64,000 nucleotides of DNA from Lasiodiplodia sp. COLG20 (lineage: Eukaryota > Ascomycota > Dothideomycetes > Botryosphaeriales > Botryosphaeriaceae). Positions 47,430-60,617 of this stretch are shown piece by piece (the first letter of the stretch is position 1; the number at the start of each line of letters is the position of its first letter). Location: assembly GCA_009801085.1 (NCBI GenBank), contig VNWV01000002.1, positions 2,976,001-3,040,000 of the forward strand, in the 5' to 3' direction. The notes beneath the pieces were generated by a model, which was not told where the DNA came from, ran no database searches, and was given only the letters and a program-made list of their open reading frames with translations. The translations under genes and the position numbers were made by a program.

Positions 47430-49100
47430 ATATATATCGAATACGAGTACTTAATTATAAACTATTTATTTCGTATACGCGTTACTCGTATTCGTAAAGT
47501 CGTATTTATAACAGATTTAATATCTTATAAATATACGCGGTCGTAAATAGTAAATATTAAAATATAGCGATCTAATAGGTCCGTACGATATCTTATACTT
47601 AAGATTCGTTTTATAGTTACTATTAATAGCTAGATAACTATCTAGATACTTTAAGATATACTATATTTAATAAATAGTAATATAGTAGACTCGAAGTAGA
47701 TACGCCGGATAAGAAAGCGTATAGATAAGAAGATATATAGTATTAAAAAAGATACGTATACGCGTATATACGTTCTACTAATAGAGATTCGCAATCTAAT
47801 AGAGTTTCTTATTAATACTAATAATAAACGTTGTAAGCTTAATACGTACGTTATCTTTACGACTAATTCTAAATCTAATAACGAACTAAATTAGTTTAAA
47901 AGTTACTTCTATACGTTCTTTACGACTATTTATATCTTTAAATACGCGAAACTAGTACTTCTTTTTAATACGATCTACTATCGCTCTAAATATAAGCTTA
48001 GTATTTTTATCGCTATAGTAAAGAACTATAATAATAAGATCTTTTTAGTCGTATAGAGTCTATATCTAGGCGAAATAGATAAGTACTAAATCTTATTTAT
48101 AAAAGATCTTATCCGTTACGTCGAGCTTAATAGTAATAAATAACCGCGGCGACTCGACTACTTAAAGATAAGTAAATACTACTTATTTACGACGATAGCT
48201 ATCGTAGCTATCGTAGTAGCTATTATAGTAATTAACTACTATAGTCGTAATAGCTAATAGTATATAGATTAGCGTTATAAGCGATCGTAACGTCTCGCTT
48301 TTAAAAGCCGTTAAAAAGTATCTTCTAAGCGTTTACTATTACTACTACGCGTTTTACCTTACAAAAAATATATATTAGAAGTTTAATAAGATATACGCCT
48401 TCTTATTTATATAAATAGCGTATACGTTAAAGTAAAGTTATTTTAACTATCTTATAGCTAATCTTATAGACTATAATAATAACTATATTATATATCTTAG
48501 TAATATATCTATAAAGTACTAGGCGTGCTACTTTTAGCCGACTAAATACTCTCGTTTTAAGTAGATAACGAATAACGTTATTAAGTCTTTTAACGCCGAG
48601 ATAATAAAGATTCGTAAAGAGATTCCACTTATACTACTATAGACGATCTATTTATACGTTATAGAGCGCTTTATAAAACGTTAATTCTTCTATACGCGTA
48701 CTAGTTAATATCTAATAATATACGGCGATAAGCTTTATATAGAGATAGATAAAAGATTAGCTAGCTTTTACGTTATACTTTTAAGCGATAGCGAGATTAT
48801 CGTAATTAATCTCTTACTTAATAAGTAATATATAGTAAATATTAATATATCTAGTATAGATAAAGAGTTTAGTAACCCGCCGATATATACGTATCTTATT
48901 TATTAAGATTAATTCTTTATTTACTCTTATACTATAAGCTTTATAAAATATCGTTAATAATAATCTTAAAACCGCGAGGTTAACGAAGATAATCTTAGTT
49001 TCGTTACTCTTTTAAGCTACTATCTACCCTACTATCGAAACGTATATAAGATATCTCTTATATCGATTAATATTAATAATCTTACCGTCGAGAAAATACT
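47430..49100 (+). pseudogene. MULE transposase remnant
   Basis: Plus-strand translation with many TAA/TAG stops where Gln or Trp codons would be, and at least one frame change. Around 47,950-48,110 it reads LVLLFNTIYYRSKYKLSIFI and later GEIDKY, fitting the first catalytic block of MULE DDE transposases (Asp read as Asn after RIP). At 48,268-48,372 it reads ISVISDRNVSLLKAVKKYLL, then YYYYAFYLTKNI, matching the second catalytic Asp block and the following C/H-rich helix in which Cys and His have become Tyr. At about 48,560-48,720 NVIKSFNAEIIKIRKEIPL matches the third, Glu-containing block. Family assignment is by motif recognition only. Confidence 0.6.
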
Positions 49101-49998
49101 ACTATCGATTATAGTACGATAACTAGAACGATCTAAAAAGAAACGCGTAGATTACTATAATCGACTAATACGCCGTATATATTACTATACTAATTACGAT
49201 AAGCGGGAGTATAGAGTAACGTATTACTAAGAACTACTAAACCTACTTACGACGCTATCTACGCGTGTTTTACGCGCGCGAGAATCTTAAAAGCGATCTA
49301 CGTAGTAGTAATAGCGATAGCGATAGCGACGCTTAGACGATAAGATTCTTTTAGTAAATAACGATACTAGTAAAGAGAACGACGATAAGAAGAAGAACTC
49401 TAGCGAAAACTCTAGTAAGTAGAAGAACTCTAGTAACGATAAGAAAAATCTTTTAGTAAATAATAATACTAATAAAAAGAACGACGCTAAGAAAAACGAT
49501 TCTAGTAGTACTACTAAAAGCGTAATTAACGTTAGAAAGATAATCGATTATATAATTAAGATTAATACTAGTAGCGAGAATAATACTAGCGAGAATAACG
49601 GCTAAAATAGTATTACTTAGCTAAGAGACGATAAGACTCTTAGATAATAGATATATAATTTATAACTAACGCGCGTAGCTATTACTACTACTTTAATAGT
49701 ATTTTCGCTATTATCGTCATCTCGATCGTCGCTATTATTACTACTATAAACTCTATTATCTAAACCGATAGTAGTAGTAGATACGATACTAAATAAGCTA
49801 GTAGATATAATATTAAATCTACTAGTAAATCTACTACTACTAGTAATAATAATAATAATACTATATAAACTAGTAGTACCGATAATATTAGATAAGCTAG
49901 TATCGTTAAGTCTACTACGAAAATCGAATCGTAAACGACTAATAGTAAACTATAATACGAATAGTAATATTAAGCGTATAAGAGAGGGGTATAATTAT

Positions 49999-50213
49999 AT
50001 ATAAGATAAACGTATACTATTTAGATCGTATATATATAAATATATACTATTTAGGTCGCTTAACGATACGAACGTATACTATTTAAGTCGTATATATATA
50101 AACGTATACTATTTAGATTACTTCTTATTAACGATCTAAATAGTATACGTTTATATATATACGATCTAAATAGTATACGTTTATATATATACGATCTAAA
50201 TAGTATAAGAGAG
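49999..50213. repeat. Large imperfect palindrome of CGTATACTATTTAGATCG units
   Basis: Three or four units of about 30 bases (TATACTATTTAG plus TATATATAAA) run forward and then invert after about 50,118. It may be a remnant of back-to-back transposon ends near the right end of the MULE. Confidence 0.7.
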
Positions 50214-50605
50214 AAAGTATCTATATATCTTTTATAAAGTATTTACGCGAGTCGTATTTCTAACGTATTTTTACTAACTATAAATAATAAATATATAGAG
50301 AAGTAAGAGAAATAGCGATTTTATATAAGTCGTATTTTATACTTAAGTATAAAATACGACTTAATACTATACTAAATATTATAATCTAGATAAACGATCT
50401 ACGCGATCTACTAGTAGCGTAGCGTAAGCGATCTACGGGCGGCGTAGACGATCTACGGGTCTAGACGATTTACGGGCGGTTTAGGCGTCGCTCTAGCTAG
50501 ATAAGATAATAAAAAAAACGTACGGTTATAAGATATACGGTTTAGTCTAGTATATACTATTTAGTCTACGCGAAGCGAAATATATACTATTTAGTAATTA
50601 CTCTA

Positions 50606-51130
50606 TATATTATTTAGTCCGCTCGAGTATTAAATATATACTATTTAGTAATTACTTCTAAATTATAATACTAGTAAAAAAGACGACGATAAAAAGAAAA
50701 ATACTAGTAACGATAAAAAGAATCTTTTAATAAATAATAATACTAATAAAAAGAACGACGATAAAAAGAAAAACGCTAGTAGTAATAAAAATAACTTTAG
50801 TAGTTTTACTAGAAGCATAATTAACGTTAAAGCGACGATCGATTATATAATTATAATTAATAGCGAAGAGAATACTACTAGTAAAGAGACTTATAGTAAT
50901 AAAAAATTAATAGTATAATTTATTAAAGAGTCGACGACGTAGTTAAGTAATAAATATATTATTTATAAACGTATTTAGTTAATACTACTATTTTAATAGT
51001 ATTTTTACTATTATCGTCGTCTTTATAAACGTTCTTATCTAGACTAATAGTAGTAGTAGTAGTAGATACGATACTAGATAAGCTAGTAGATATAATATTA
51101 AATTTATTAACGAGTCTACTACTATTAAGA
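50606..51130. repeat. Inverted transposon end plus duplicate of 49,430-49,850
   Basis: 50,606-50,655 is an inverted left-type end (TTTAGTCCGCTCGAGTATTA, then CTATTTAGTAATTAC). 50,680-51,130 repeats, in the same orientation and diverged, the AAGAACGACG/CTAGTAGT-rich segment at 49,430-49,850 downstream of the transposase. It therefore looks like a second, broken copy of the MULE. Confidence 0.6.
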
Positions 51131-51522
51131 AATAAATACTAAATAGTATATATTTAGTATTTAAGCGGACTAAATAGTATATATAGAACTAAATAGTATA
51201 TATTAAATATTTTTTTTTCTCTAAAATATTAACGTTTTTACGTCGATAAAAAATATTTTAATAATAAATAATATTTTTTATTATTTCTATTAAAATTTTA
51301 ATTTTTTTTAGCTAAATAAATCGATATTTTCGCGATAAAAAATATTATTTTCTACTAAAATAAGTAAATTTAGATCTAGGTAGTTATATATAAATATAAA
51401 TATACTTATATTTTAATTTCGTTAATATTTTACATCGTTATAAATTTTTAAAGATATACTATTTAGTTCTATATATACTATTTAGTCTACGCGGCGTAAA
51501 ATATATACTATTTAGTAATTAC
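51131..51522. mobile_element. MITE-like element, family A/B, copy 2
   Basis: 392 bases. It begins TACTAAATAGTATATATTTA, followed by GTATTTAAGCGGAC, and ends CTACGCGGCGTAAA, then ACTATTTAGTAATTAC. The interior aligns with copy 1 (TAACGTTTTTACGT, then GATAAAAAATATTTT). Confidence 0.65.
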
Positions 51523-52449
51523 TTCTACTATTAATAACTATAATAATAATACTAAATAAGTTAATAACTATAATAATAATATTAATAATTAGTAAATTAC
51601 TTAATTACCTATATTTCTATTTTTATTTTTCGAATTACCTACCTATTTACTTAATTACCTACATTTTTAATTTTTTTAAAATATTTTTATATATTTTCTA
51701 GTTATCGAATTTTTAGTTTAACTACTAAAAGCTATAGTTAAAACTACGTATATTACTTAAATAAAACTTAAATATCTCTATAGCTATATACTAGAATAGC
51801 GTAGATTTTCTTAATAAGTTATCGTTAAAGTCGTTAGAAGACGTAGACTAGTTCTTTAAAAAAAATTATTTCTTTTAGACTTAGTATAAAGTCGAAATCT
51901 TCTTTCGAATAATCGTAAATTTATTTTAATAGTTATTATACTATAGTATCGTTTTCGTAGGTTATCTAAATATACTTTTTTTATATTAAAAGTAAGAGGT
52001 CGTTTTCTTAAAAGTTCTTATTTTCTTAAATATCTAGATTTTTAAAAAGAGCCTTCTAGAAGTTATTTCTTAAGGTTTTATTTCTAGAATTTTCTTCTTA
52101 AGCTAGTTATACTTTTAAAGTATTTATTTTCGAAAGTTCTTTTTAGAAGAATTATATTTCTAAATTTATTTCTCTAGAAGAGGTTAATTTCTAGAAGTTT
52201 AATACTTCTAAAAAACTAGATCTAGAGAGTATTATATTTTTAAAAACGAGTTTCTAAAGATTTATAGATTCTAGAAATCTTCAAGGTCTAGAAGATTTTT
52301 TTTAAGATTAAAAGCCTCTTATTTAGCTTCAAATAATCGAAACTAAAAGACGAATTACTATAAATTTTAGTTAAAGTCGATTAAGTTTAATATCTTCTTT
52401 CTTATTTTATTCTAGAAGCGTCGAAAAGAGTTCTAGTTAATTAAATATA
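51523..52449. other. Degenerate AT-rich sequence, no domain recognised
   Basis: Probably more of the minus-strand gypsy copy, downstream of its RNase H, but I could not recognise integrase motifs in it. TCTAGAA/TTCTAGAA motifs recur from about 52,000 to 52,290. Confidence 0.4.
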
Positions 52450-52802
52450 TAGTTATATCGTTAGCTAAGTATATTAGTCTTTTCGTTCTTAGTTTCTTTC
52501 TAGTATACTATCTTAAAATTAAAGAAAGCGAGTTATTTCGCCTACTAGACTTATCGCCGATTAAAAATTTTAGTTATTATAAAGACGTTTAGATTTTAGT
52601 AATTCGAGTATATAGTAATTTTAAAGTTTATCTCTTTTAGATAATATCGCTATTTTTTAAAGACTATAACGATAGCTAATAGTTCTTTATCGTAGATATC
52701 GTAGTTAAGTTTCGTAGATAATATCTTTCTAGAGTAGAAGACTATAAAGTATAGCCGTTCTTAGTTATTCGACTAGCTAAGATATATCTTTATAGTATAG
52801 TC
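52450..52802 (-). pseudogene. Ty3/gypsy RNase H fragment, minus strand
   Basis: Reverse-strand translation gives SRKILSTKLNYDIYDKELLA, then IVIVFKK and RYYLKEINFKITIY, followed by RIP stops, and ends near the motif that precedes ALSRR in intact elements. This is the RNase H region of a gypsy pol. It breaks off exactly where the plus-strand element's 5' LTR begins (52,803), so the older copy was the insertion target. Confidence 0.7.
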
Positions 52803-53566
52803 TATTACGAACTTTAAAGAATATAAACTTTATAACTCTAAGAGTAGAAAGTCCGTACGAGAAAACTCGCCGTAGAGACTAATAAGTCTCGAGAGTAGAA
52901 GAGTTATACGGCTTTAAATCTCGTACGAAAATCTAGAGAATACGAGATAACGACGCGTACGAAAATACTAGTAGATAGTAGCTAAAACTCGTACGAAAAG
53001 AACGTCTACGAGAACGCGATAACTCTAAAAAAAAGTACGAACTAAAGAATTCTTTACGAAACGAAGAATCGTAGAGTTAAGCTAAAAGTTAAAGATTTAG
53101 ACGTATAATCGTCTCGAAGAAGCGCGCGAAGATAGAAAGTCGAAAAGTAAATAAGAAGAAAAATAAGTAAGATATAATACGATATTACGACCGTTTAAAA
53201 GATAAAAGAACGCTTTAAGCGTCTAAATTACGTACGATTTATAGCGAGTTTTTAAGAGTCGAGCTCGCGATAGCTTAATCTAAGTTCTTATAAGCCGGGC
53301 TTATAAGGACTTCTTAAATTATAACTAGCTTTTTTATAATATATAGATATACTTTTTAGCTAGACCTTTAACTCTTCGTAGTTAACTTAAAGTTCTAATT
53401 AAGACTCTTTAGTTAGAGGTAATTAGCTTACTATATATCGTATAATTACGTAATACTCTCTTATCTAATTATTATTATCTCTCTCTTATTTCTTTAAGAT
53501 AAACTCTACGGTTTACTCGATCTATTAAGTAACTCTAAAGCTTAATAGAAGAAGTCTATTATTATA
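52803..53566 (+). repeat. 5' LTR
   Basis: 764 bases, starting TATTACGAACTTTAAAGAAT (presumably TGTTACGAAC before RIP) and ending near ATTATTATA. It aligns along its length with 60,618-61,410, for example AGAGTAGAAAGTCCGTACGA in both. Confidence 0.85.
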
Positions 53567-53639
53567 CTTTAACTACTATTCTTATAAGAGAAGATAGCTA
53601 ATTAAGATTATCGAATTAAAATAGAAAGTATTAATCTAG

Positions 53640-55020
53640 TATAGAAATTACTAATAAATAAGTACTAACTATAGTTAATATTACGATTAGTATAAACGAC
53701 GTAAATAACGAGTCTATAGTTCCGCTTTTATAAGCGAATACGATCTCTTCTAACGAGAAACTATAGAGAATAATCTAAAAACTACGTACGTAAAATAACG
53801 TTCTTCGAGTCTAAGTCGCTTAGACCTTCTAGATACTACTAGCGACTAAAATTAAGATATCTAAGCCTGATCTATACTATAAAGACCGTAAGAAAACGTA
53901 AATCTTTCTATCGTAACTAGACGACTATATCTACTTCTTCTAAAGACAATTCGCGGGACTAAAGAATTAGATTTTTTACGCTAATATCTATTTTAGAGAC
54001 GTAGTAGAGTAATAATTTCGACCGTTTAAAAGAAAGTATTAGACTAGATCTTCTTTCTACTAAACTAAGACTATTTAACGACTCTTCGCGAACTATCGAA
54101 ACTTTACTACCGTCTTAAAGCGAACCTTTAGCGGACTAGACGAGACTCGCTAAGCTATCTACGATCTACTAAAAATAACGTAAAAAGAGTCTATTTAAGA
54201 TTATACTACTAAGTTCTAGAACGTAGTATTTCTAGCCGAAGAATATTTAGACCTTACGCTTAGAACTCTATATTATAGAGGACTAAAGAACGAAATTAAA
54301 AAGATAATAACTCTTTACGATAATATTAAAACTCTAAAAGCTATAATTTAGCTAGCTCTTAAGATAGAATAACTCTAAAACGAATACGATTAAGACTAAA
54401 AGACGTATCGACTAAAAAACTTCTAGAAACCGTTACGCTATATCTAGAATAAGGGCGATACTATAAAGCTTAACGTAGTCTATAAAGGCGAAAAGAAGTT
54501 CTATAATAAGAAAAAGAGTAAAAATATCTAACGATAAAAGTTTATACTCTAGAAATAAAAACGCTTTAATAAGAGACTATATTTTCGATATAAAAAAAAA
54601 TAGAATAAGATATACTAATAAAGCTATCTATAAAAGAAAAAAATACGTTAGAACGCGGTCGTCTATAAGAGAAATTAAGAAGAATCTTAAAAAGTCTTCT
54701 TTATAGTTATAAAAATAGTTAGTTATACGGCTATAAGCTAGACTATCTACTACGATAATAATTATCTTATCTATAAGAGCGAAAAAGACGGCGTTAAATA
54801 GTACTTTAAGTAATCTTAGCGCGTTAACGCTACTCTACGAATACTAAAATAGTAGAAAATTAATAACTTTATTAAAGCGCTACCCCCGAATAACGATCTA
54901 ATAAATAGCGATATCGAAGAATTTTACGATAGTACGTTCGAACTTAGCGAAATAAACGACGAAAACTAAAAGAATAAAGCTACTTTAACTAGAATCGAGA
55001 AGTATCTTAAATAGTACGAA
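53640..55020 (+). pseudogene. gag remnant of the gypsy element
   Basis: Plus-strand translation around 54,080-54,370 reads NYRNFTTVLKRTFSGLDETR, then YTTKF.NVVFLAEEYLDLT and LRTLYYRGLKNEIKKIITLY, the retrotransposon gag core. A mutated CCHC knuckle (Cys read as Tyr: YFRYKKK) follows near 54,570-54,620. Confidence 0.75.
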
Positions 55021-55591
55021 AAAACCTAACGCGTTTTTAGTTCTACGTCTACTACTATTTAGATTCTAGTAGTACGTCTAAAGCTATCTATTTAGTAATA
55101 TAAAGTTATAAACGGCGTAATAACCGCTAAATTCTACTAGTATAATCGATAGAGTCTCTAGCGCTAGTTATATTATATTACCGCCGAAAAGATCGCGGAA
55201 TAGCTATAGAACGAAGTCTAGAATATCTAATGTGAAGAGAACTAGACTTATCTTAAAAATATAGCGGTAATATTAAGAATGTACGAAATAGTAATACTCT
55301 AGAAAGAAACTCTATATTAGATTCTATCGACTAAGTATAAAAGATCGATAATATAGTATGAGGTCTATCGAGAAATAGTTAGTTATCGACGAAGAATCTA
55401 AGAGAAAGACTAGATATAATAAAAGAAAATCTTTCTCTATATAAAAGAATAAAACCTCTACTTCTATAAAAACGTTTTTTTAGTTATAGAAGATAATAGT
55501 TTACGATACTAATTAAAAAACTAGACGGTCTCTCTAGCTAAAGACTTTAGAAGAGACCGTCTATTAGATCTCTTAATAAGATTATTATACC

Positions 55592-55916
55592 TTATAATAG
55601 TATTAAACGATATGGTATTTAGAATTTAAATATTATACTTTTAGTATATAGTATACTATAAAACGGTATATCGTTTAATAGTATACTATATACCGAAAAG
55701 TATACTATAGTATTTAAAAAGTAATAGTTAATGTAATAGTTATTTAGATAAATTTATTAAGTTTTAAAGACGAAGTTATTTTTTAATATATTATAAAATA
55801 TAAATACTATATACTATCGATATTTAAACTACTAAAATATCGTACTATAGTATACTATATATCGAAAATACGGTATACTTTTCGGTATATATCGAATTTT
55901 TAGTATTCTATTATAA
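55592..55916. mobile_element. 325-base TIR insertion between gag and protease
   Basis: The left end TTATAATAGTATTAAA is matched by an inverted right end (TTTTTAGTATTCTATTATAA). Inside are palindromic TAGTATACTATA and CGGTATA units. It interrupts the gypsy element, so it inserted later. It keeps a few TG dinucleotides, as does the gypsy sequence around it. Confidence 0.6.
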
Positions 55917-55939
55917 GATATATAAGATTATAAGTATAT

Positions 55940-58900
55940 CGAACGAAAAAATATCTATCGAAACTAAAATTACGGACTTAGTATACGTACTAGTTCGTAT
56001 TAGTAACTACTATATAATAGCTATAATCGATAGCGACGCGTAAGAGAACTTTATTAATTTCGTCTACGTCGCTAAGCTATATATATACCGCTAAATAAAG
56101 AATTATTTCTACTTACTAGTTACTATAAATAGATTGCTAGCTAAGTAAGAGTAAATCCGCTTAGAAACTAGTACGATCTCTATTTTTATCGGTAATTATA
56201 AGAAATATATTAATTTAGACCTTATAACGATTCTAGAATACGATATTATTCTTAGAATTTCGTAGCTTAAGATATACGAGTTATAAATTAACTAGAGAAC
56301 GAAAAAAGTTAGCTTTTTAAAAGAAAAGTATGTAAAATACCTCGCTATCGTAAAATAAATAAGCTAGACGTTAGAGAATAGAGCTAGAGCTAAAAGCTAG
56401 AGCTAGAAGAGCTAGAGTTAGAGCTAAAAGCTAGAAGTCTAAAACGTAGAGCTAAGAAAAGACGTAGAAATATTAAACTTTATCGATATTTAAAAAATAT
56501 TCTACGCGATAATCTAACGTATAAGACGTTAAAACGAGAAAGTATACAAAATATACTTTAAATCTAGTAGAGAAATAGAACGTAGAATCGTAACGAAGAT
56601 ATAGCGATTAAATACGAAGTCTTATACGAAGAATAACTATTTAAAGTTAGTCAAAGAAGACTATCTCTAGAGAATATACGCTAAATACGACGAAAGATTC
56701 GTTAAAAAAACTATCTAGCTAGATAAAAAATATATCGTAAATAATATCTAGAAGAAGATAAGTAATTCTAAAGAAAAAGAAGCTCTAATATTAAAACTCG
56801 AAACGATACTTTTATAGTTTTAGAGATGATAATTAATGTTTTAGAAAAGAGAAAAGAGATAGCTATTAAAGTACTAACTATAAAATTACGAGATATCTCT
56901 TATCTTAGAAACGTAGTCTACGTTTAAGCTAATCTACTTTCTCTTATAAAAAAAAAGTAAGACTTTAAGAGAGTATATTAAGAAGAACGTAAAACGAGAA
57001 TATATATAGTCTTCGTTATTATCGACTAAATACTCTATTCTATTCGTTCTAAAGAAAAACGGTAAGCTTCGTCTCTATATTAATTATAGATAACTAAACG
57101 ATATTATAGTAAAAAATCGATATCTATTACCTCGTATTAACGAGCTATAGAATAAGATCTAAGAGATAAAATTCTTTACTAAGTTCGATCTTAGAGACGG
57201 CTATTATCTCGTATAGATTAAGAAAGAAAAAGAATAGAAGATAGCGTTTTAAATACGTTACGATTACTTTAAATATACGGTCATACCGTTCGGGCTTATT
57301 AATATCTTAGTAATATTCTAGAGCTTAGTTAATAACGTTTTACGTTCGTATTTAGATGTATTTTATATAGCTTATCTAGATAATATTCTAATCTACTCGA
57401 AAACTCTTGAAGAATATACGAAATATATTAAAAAAATTTTAGACGCGCTCTAAGAATAGAGATTATCTATTATATCTAAGAAATATAAATAGTACTTCTA
57501 GAAAGTAGAATACTTAGAATTTATTATTACTCTAGACTATATTAGTATAGACGAAGCTAAACTAGACGTAATTAGAGATTAGTCTATACTAAAAACCGTT
57601 AAAAAAGTATAATTCTTTCTTAGTTTCGCTAACTTTTATCGTAAATTTATCGAGAAATACGTAGTAGTATATAAGCTACTTACGAGAATTACTCGAAAAG
57701 AATACGAATTCGAATAAGACGAAGAGTAATAACGAGCGTTTAACTCGCTAAAGCGGATATTCTACGAAGTATTTATTCTCAAAATCTATAATCTCGAACT
57801 TTCTATCGTTATAGAAACTAACGTATTAGACTACGCTATCGAGGTTTATCTTAGTTAATCTAACGAATAAAGACGACTTTATTCGATCGCGTACTACTCT
57901 AGAAAAATAATACTTCTAGAGCTTAATTACGACGTTTACGATAAGAAACTCTTAGCTATCGTTATAGTATTTAAGAAATAGAGATACTATCTAGAAGGCG
58001 TAAAGTACTAGATACTAGTATACTACGACTATAAGAATCTTACGTACTTTACTACTACGAAAAAACTAACTAAAAGATAAGTTAGATAGACTAAAGAATT
58101 AGCGTTCTACGATATAAAGATTATCTATAAAAAAAGGTCTAAAAACGCTCGCGTAGACGCGCTAAGTAAAAGAGCTAACTATATCGAAGAAAAACTAGAA
58201 CTATAGTCTACGATACTTAACTAGTAGAAGAATAAAACTCTTATATCCGCTAAAGCGTACGTATTTATATTTAGAATTACTTAATTATAGCTAAAGAGAA
58301 ACTTAAAAACCGACTCGTCGCTTACTCTAGTTAGACTACTAGCGCCGGTAATACGTTTAAAAGATAACGTCTAGACGCGAAAGATTTAAGAAGTCTATAT
58401 TTATAATATAATAGCTTAAGAACTCGAAAAGATAGAAAATAATTTTTAAATTACGCGTAACGCGAAAGATATAATTTTATATTTAGAATTAATTTACGTC
58501 TCGGTAAAACTTTAAAAAGAACTCGTTAGAGATATTTACGAAGTACTAATATACGATTACTAAAAAATTAAGAAGATAATAGAGCGAATAACTAGAAATT
58601 ACTACTTTTAGAGTCTAAGAAGAATAGTTTAAAAGATAGTTTTATAATACGACTTATATATTAGAAGTAAGACCGCGAGATACGTACTTTATAGACTACT
58701 CTAACTAATCGTAGTCTTAAAGAAATTCTAGTAATTAATCTCGTTAGACTTTATTACGAATCTATTCGAGTTAGTCGAACTTTTAACTAACGTTAAGTAT
58801 AACTCGATTTTAGTTATTATTAATAGACTTACTAAATACGCGTACTATCTACTATATCTTAAATCGATAAACGCGAAAGAGCTAGTCTATATATTTCTTA

Positions 58901-59830
58901 GAATAATTCTAGATAACTATAAGTTACTAGAAGAGCTCGTATCGAATAGAGACCGGTTATTTATATTTTAATTTTAGTAGAGTTTTATTTAATAGCTTAG
59001 AGCTAAGTATAAACTCTTAATAACGGTATATTTATAAACGAATAGATAGACTAAGCGTATAAACTAAACGCTAGAGTAGTATCTACGCTATTATCTTAAC
59101 TATATCTAAGATAATTAGATTATATTACTACTACTAGTATAATTCGCGTATAATAGCTTAAAGGCGTTAGTTACTTAGAAAACTCCGTTCTACGCTAATT
59201 ATAAATACGAACTAATAGTCTATAAAAAAGAAATTTTAAGCGAATTTCTAGTTTAGAAAGAAATTTTTAAAGCGAACTAGCTAAAAAAGCTTTATAAATA
59301 GCTTAATCTTAACATCGAATTTAACGAATATTTAATATTCTACTACTATAATAGACGATACTAGAAAATACTAAAGCTAAAAAAAGAAAATAAAGTTTAT
59401 CTTCTTAAAAAAAATATTAAAACTCGACGGTCGAATAATAAACTAGACTTTAAAAAAATCGAACTATTTAAGATCGAAGAAAAGCTAGACGAGATTATAT
59501 ACTATCTTAAGCTACTTAATACTATACGAATAAATCTAGTATTTTATATAGAACTACTTAAACTAGCTCTAAAAAACGCTACTCTAATAGAATAAACGAA
59601 AGAAATAACTCTAAAAAATCTAGACGCTAACGAAAATAAAGATTAAATCGTAAAAAAAATTTTTAATAGCGACTACTATAACGGTTAATTTAGTTATCTT
59701 ATTAAGTAGAAAGAAGACTAAAATAATATCTAGAAACCGCTAAAAAACTATAAAGACTATAAAGACCTTATTATAGACTTTTATCGTTAAAATCTAGATT
59801 AATTTAGACTAGAGACGCGTCGATTACGAA
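55940..59830 (+). pseudogene. pol remnant: protease, RT, RNase H, integrase, chromodomain
   Basis: Protease near 56,018 (AIIDSDA for the usual Asp-Ser/Thr-Gly). RT 56,990-57,480: GKLRLYINYR, KFFTKFDLRDGYYLV, YTVIPFGLIN and YLDNILIYSK at about 57,371-57,400 (second catalytic Asp mutated to Asn). RNase H 57,780-58,190: ETNVLDYAIEVYLS, YYSRKIILLELNYDVYDKKL and LTYFTTTKKLTKR, ending DALSKRANY. Integrase from about 58,500: SLDFITNLFE and NSILVIINRLTKYAYYLLYL. Chromodomain 59,640-59,800: IVKKIFNSDYYNG, then NYKDYKDLIIDFYR. Many TAA/TAG stops make it dead. Confidence 0.85.
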
Positions 59831-60617
59831 AACGTTTAAGAACTTAAAATTAAAATTTAAAGTCTAGCGCGCCTAATTAACTAACTTAGAACTCTTTAAC
59901 GGCGTAGTATTAAAACTAGCTTTAAAAGATCTAATAGTTTAGATAGAATTCGTAAAGATATTAGCTAAGAACTCGCTACGTAAACGCTTTAGCGATCTTT
60001 CTATCTTAGCGATTTTAAAGTTAGAAGAACTTTTAGCGCTAGTAGTCTTTATAGTCTCTAACTATTTAACGTTCTCGAAACTCTTCTAAATTATACGAGA
60101 ACGACGCTTATAAAAAAAAACGCTACTACTTACGTAAATAAAATAACTTTACTAGCGTCGCGTTCTTTTTAGTAGTAAGACGAGTCTACTCTCGCTTAAA
60201 AGAGTCTACTAGAAAGAATTAGTTAAACTTAAGAAGATCTATAAATACTTATAATAGAAGATACTTCGCTTTATAACATTATAACTCGTTCTACGAGCCT
60301 CTAAATAAGCGGTATAGATAATAAAATTCTTTTATAAAGCTACGTACTTCGACTCGTTCTTTAAATAATTAGAATAAGATACTATTTTAACGCTATAAAG
60401 AAAAATCTCGTTAATTAAATTCTAATGACGAAGAATAACTCTATTAATCTTATAAAAGCGTAAGTTAGTAGTAAAATCTTTAATAGTACGCTTCTTAAAA
60501 GATATAATAAAAAACTTACTAATAAAAGAGAAGAAGTAAAATAAGAGAATAGCTACGATATATATTATAGAAATTTAAAATAATCTTCGAACTAAAGATC
60601 TCTAAAAGAGAGAATAA

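Larger units (their letters stand above)
46734..50603. mobile_element. 3.87-kb Mutator-like (MULE) DNA transposon, RIP-dead
   Basis: The ends are inverted repeats (GAGTAATTACTAAATAG on the left, CTATTTAGTAATTACTC on the right), each with internal ACTAAATAGTATA units. The left subterminal block is of the CGAGCGGAC type and the right of the CGCGGCGCG type, as in the 457-base and 392-base copies. The interior contains a plus-strand transposase remnant (separate entry). The target duplication is unclear because both flanks are plain TA-rich sequence. Confidence 0.65.
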
